Below are positions 61,978-64,000 of a stretch of 64,000 nt of DNA, piece after piece; the stretch's first letter is position 1, and each line of letters starts with the position of its first letter. The stretch is from Arthrobacter burdickii. Its GTDB lineage: Bacteria; Actinomycetota; Actinomycetes; Actinomycetales; Micrococcaceae. The notes beneath the pieces were generated by a model. The model saw only the letters and a program-made list of their open reading frames with translations. It had not been told where the DNA came from and searched no databases. A program made the translations under genes and the position numbers. The stretch spans positions 1,860,001 through 1,924,000 of the forward strand of contig NZ_JAROCG010000001.1 of assembly GCF_030433645.1 (NCBI RefSeq), written 5' to 3'.

Positions 61978-63999
61978 CTAGAAGTCGCCTCCGCCGCCTC
62001 CAAAGTCACCGAAGCCGCCGCCGCCGCCGTCGAACCCGCCGAAGCCACCGCCGCCGAAGCTCCCGCCGTCGCCGCCGAATCCACCGCCCCCGCCATCGCC
62101 GTAGCCTCCGCCGAACCCGCCGCCGAACCCGCCGCCGCCGTTGAGGATGGACCCGAGCAGGATGCCGCCGAGCAGGGCTCCGCCCATGCCGTCCCCCCTG
62201 CCGCCGTACATACCGCCCATGCCCATGCGGCCCCGGCCGAAGCCGTCCACGTCCTGCTCTGCCAGCTGGGCGGCCTGATCGGCCAGCACGGCCGCCTGCT
62301 GGGCGTGGGACAGGGCCGTCACGGGGTCGGAGCGCTGGAGGTCGACGGCGTAGTCGAGGTTGCGCTCGGCTTCAGCCAGCCGCGTCCGTGCTTCGCTGCC
62401 CACTCCGCCGCGCCGTGCCCGGATGTAGTCGGCTGTGCCCGAGATGCTCGACTGCGCGGCGATGATCGCGTGCTGGAGGGAGTCCTGGGCCCGCCGGACG
62501 TTCTCGGCCTGGTCGCGGACGCCACCGAGGGCTGCGTCGAGCTGGGAGTGGGCGGCTTCGAGTCGCTGCAGGAGCGCCACGGGGTTGCTGCGGCCACGCT
62601 GCAGCTCCTGCCGCACGGTCGTTACCGCGGACTGCACGGCCGCGACCGGTCCCGCCAGGTCGCGGTACTGTCCCGTCCGGTCCATGGCCTGGGCCTGGGC
62701 GAGATCCTGCTCCGTCTCGGGGAGGGCATGCTCGAGCTCGCGCTCGGCCGCCGCCAGTTCTTCGGCACGCTTGTCGATCGCGTCCAGCAGGACCGTGCTC
62801 TGGTGGACCGCTTCCTCCGCCGCCCGGACAGCGACGACGGCCCGTCCCGTGTCACCGGCGGCCATGCGCGACTGGGCTTCGGAAGCGGCGCTGTCGACGA
62901 AGGAGAGCCGTTCGCGCGCCTGCTCGATGTTGTCGGCCACCTGGGAGGTCGCGGTCTCGAGGTAGCGGCCCTGCAGGGCACGGAGCGACTGCTCGGCCGC
63001 GGCGAACCGGCGGCCCGCCTCCCCGGCGGCAGTCTGGGCCCGGCGCAGGGCGTCCGGAGCGTTGCGCTCGAGCTCGCGCAGCCCGTCGAAGTCCGCCTTG
63101 TGTGCCTGCAGGGACGAGTTGACGTCCTCGCACCGGCGGATGATCTCGCCGAGCCATTGGCGCTGCTGCTGCTCGGTGTCGGGGATGTGGTCGTCGAGCT
63201 GCTGCTGCAGTTTGAACGACTCGCTCATGTGCTGCCGTGCCGCAGCGATGTCCTGCGAGAACGTCGTGATGGCTTCCCTGCCGTACTGGGCTTCAGCGAA
63301 GCCCAGTTCCTGCTCGCTGGACTTGATGGCGTCGTCGGCGGCGACGAGGAGGCTCCCGGCGCGCTTGCGCAGGTCCTCGACGCTCACCGAGGCAAGGGGG
63401 TCGACCACCTCGCCGTTCGCGGACGGCACCGGCCCGTAGCCGTACTCCTCGCGTTTCCTCTGCGCGCCCCTGCCGCCGCGGTTCTTGAGCAGCATGTACC
63501 CGCCGGCGCCGGCCACGGCGACGAGTCCGCCCACGAGGGCCAGGCCACCGAGGGCGCTGCCGCCGGTCGAACCGGTGCTTCCCGTCGAGTTCCCTTCTCG
63601 GGTGGAACCACCGGCGGAACTGCCCGAGAGTGCTTCCTCGGTGCCCTGCACCGCGGCCAGTCCGGCCCCTGCGAAGTCTCTGCCCTGCTGCAGTTCGGGC
63701 CCGATGAACTGGCTGTAGATGTCCTGGCCCTGTCCGCCGATGGCCGAGCCGCTCCCCACGACATAGGACGCGGCTCCCTGCTCGACGGCGATCGCCAGAA
63801 GCCCCTCGTTCGAGGTCTGGTCATTGAGCTGGGCCGTGGTCGTGGCCCACTGGTTACGATCCGTCGGGTTCTCGAAGGTGTCGACGTAGGCGACCCGGAC
63901 CGTGAAGCCCTCCTGCGACCGCAGGTCCTCGATCGCCGCCTCGAGCTCGCTCTCCTCGCTCGCGCTGAGGACACCCGCAGTGTCGGTGACATAGTCCCC
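61978..63999 (-). CDS. TPM-domain membrane protein with coiled coil and Gly-rich tail, 5'-truncated by window edge
   Basis: The frame is open to the last bases of the window; 673 residues are visible. From the N-terminal side: a TPM domain (GDYVTDTAGVLSASEES, then GFTVRVAYVDT and NEGLLAIAVEQ), a Ser/Gly linker, a membrane helix (GGLALVGGLVAVAGAGGYML), about 400 residues of helical coiled coil, and a C-terminal GGGFGGG-type tail. The TPM domain faces outside and the coiled coil inside. Upstream of pspA, so likely part of an envelope-stress pair. TPM domains elsewhere act in photosystem repair or as phosphatase-like folds; no activity is known here. Confidence 0.85.
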   Translation of the reverse strand, partial: GDYVTDTAGVLSASEESELEAAIEDLRSQEGFTVRVAYVDTFENPTDRNQWATTTAQLNDQTSNEGLLAIAVEQGAASYVVGSGSAIGGQGQDIYSQFIGPELQQGRDFAGAGLAAVQGTEEALSGSSAGGSTREGNSTGSTGSTGGSALGGLALVGGLVAVAGAGGYMLLKNRGGRGAQRKREEYGYGPVPSANGEVVDPLASVSVEDLRKRAGSLLVAADDAIKSSEQELGFAEAQYGREAITTFSQDIAAARQHMSESFKLQQQLDDHIPDTEQQQRQWLGEIIRRCEDVNSSLQAHKADFDGLRELERNAPDALRRAQTAAGEAGRRFAAAEQSLRALQGRYLETATSQVADNIEQARERLSFVDSAASEAQSRMAAGDTGRAVVAVRAAEEAVHQSTVLLDAIDKRAEELAAAERELEHALPETEQDLAQAQAMDRTGQYRDLAGPVAAVQSAVTTVRQELQRGRSNPVALLQRLEAAHSQLDAALGGVRDQAENVRRAQDSLQHAIIAAQSSISGTADYIRARRGGVGSEARTRLAEAERNLDYAVDLQRSDPVTALSHAQQAAVLADQAAQLAEQDVDGFGRGRMGMGGMYGGRGDGMGGALLGGILLGSILNGGGGFGGGFGGGYGDGGGGGFGGDGGSFGGGGFGGFDGGGGGFGDFGGGGGDF

Positions 64000-64000
64000 G

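Noticed and set aside
1..64000. Mobile elements, prophage, CRISPR arrays, toxin-antitoxin pairs or a foreign island
   Set aside because: No transposase, integrase, repeat-spacer pattern or shift in base composition was seen; all genes fit the core actinobacterial gene order. I did not find a convincing new defence or biosynthetic system.

Overview
The window is about 70% G+C and looks like the chromosome of a Micrococcaceae-type actinobacterium, most likely Arthrobacter or a close relative. Evidence: actinobacterial families (DUF3117, DUF3107, UvrD2 with a tetracysteine linker, AdnA/AdnB-type helicase-nucleases, HemQ-dependent heme synthesis, a gluABCD glutamate transporter, SigE with an anti-sigma factor), diaminopimelate synthesis by the succinylase route, and many leaderless gene starts. 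I see no phage, insertion sequence, CRISPR array or rRNA. This is ordinary core chromosome with genes packed end to end. From memory (not searched), the gene order resembles two blocks of the Mycobacterium tuberculosis chromosome, roughly Rv1201-Rv1234 and Rv3193-Rv3211.

Layout. 1-2437: a partial gene of unknown function, a secreted lysozyme-fold protein and dapD. 2471-3562: dapE, divergent from dapD. 3726-7013: gluDCBA (reverse strand), a glutamate-type ABC importer. 7132-10672: a LOG-family protein, a DivIVA-like membrane protein, the 3-methyladenine glycosylase tag, a multi-membrane-spanning glycosyltransferase-like protein and a 55-residue DUF3117 protein. 10744-13851: an O-methyltransferase, then sigE, its anti-sigma gene (frameshifted at a C7 tract) and tatB. 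13870-16869 (reverse): mrp, a DUF1003 protein and a soluble MgtE-N/CBS protein. 17045-20532: a general-stress-type membrane protein, aminopeptidase P and a PHP phosphoesterase. 20525-24935 (reverse): a solitary DNA methyltransferase, a DEAD-box RNA helicase and an RNB-domain ribonuclease. 25002-28944: a YdeI-like protein, a ferritin-like protein, DUF3107, a TetR regulator and a MoeB-rhodanese protein.

29000-39399 holds heme synthesis: hemA divergent from hemE-hemY-hemQ-hemH-hemC-hemD-hemB-hemL. This set runs from glutamyl-tRNA through coproporphyrin to protoheme (the Gram-positive coproporphyrin-dependent route), with the last steps made by HemY, HemH and HemQ.

39396-52997 is a DNA-repair and nucleotide-maintenance stretch: a DEDD exonuclease, an alkyltransferase-like protein with Trp in place of the active Cys, adnA, adnB, a phosphotransferase-like protein with a His/Asp-rich tail, nudC, uvrD2 and a YgjP-type metallopeptidase. 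53127-59346 holds a DUF2342 metalloprotease-like protein, a PDZ-Lon protease and a UPF0182 membrane protein. The window ends with the initiator tRNA-fMet gene, a DNA photolyase, and pspA downstream of a TPM-domain membrane protein that runs off the edge.

The most striking cross-window signal is regulatory. At about sixteen genes that begin a transcription unit, a TANNNT hexamer ends 5 to 9 bases (usually 6) before the start codon and no Shine-Dalgarno sequence is present. This indicates leaderless mRNAs and was used to choose several start codons. Genes inside operons instead have ribosome-binding sites or ATGA/GTGA overlaps.
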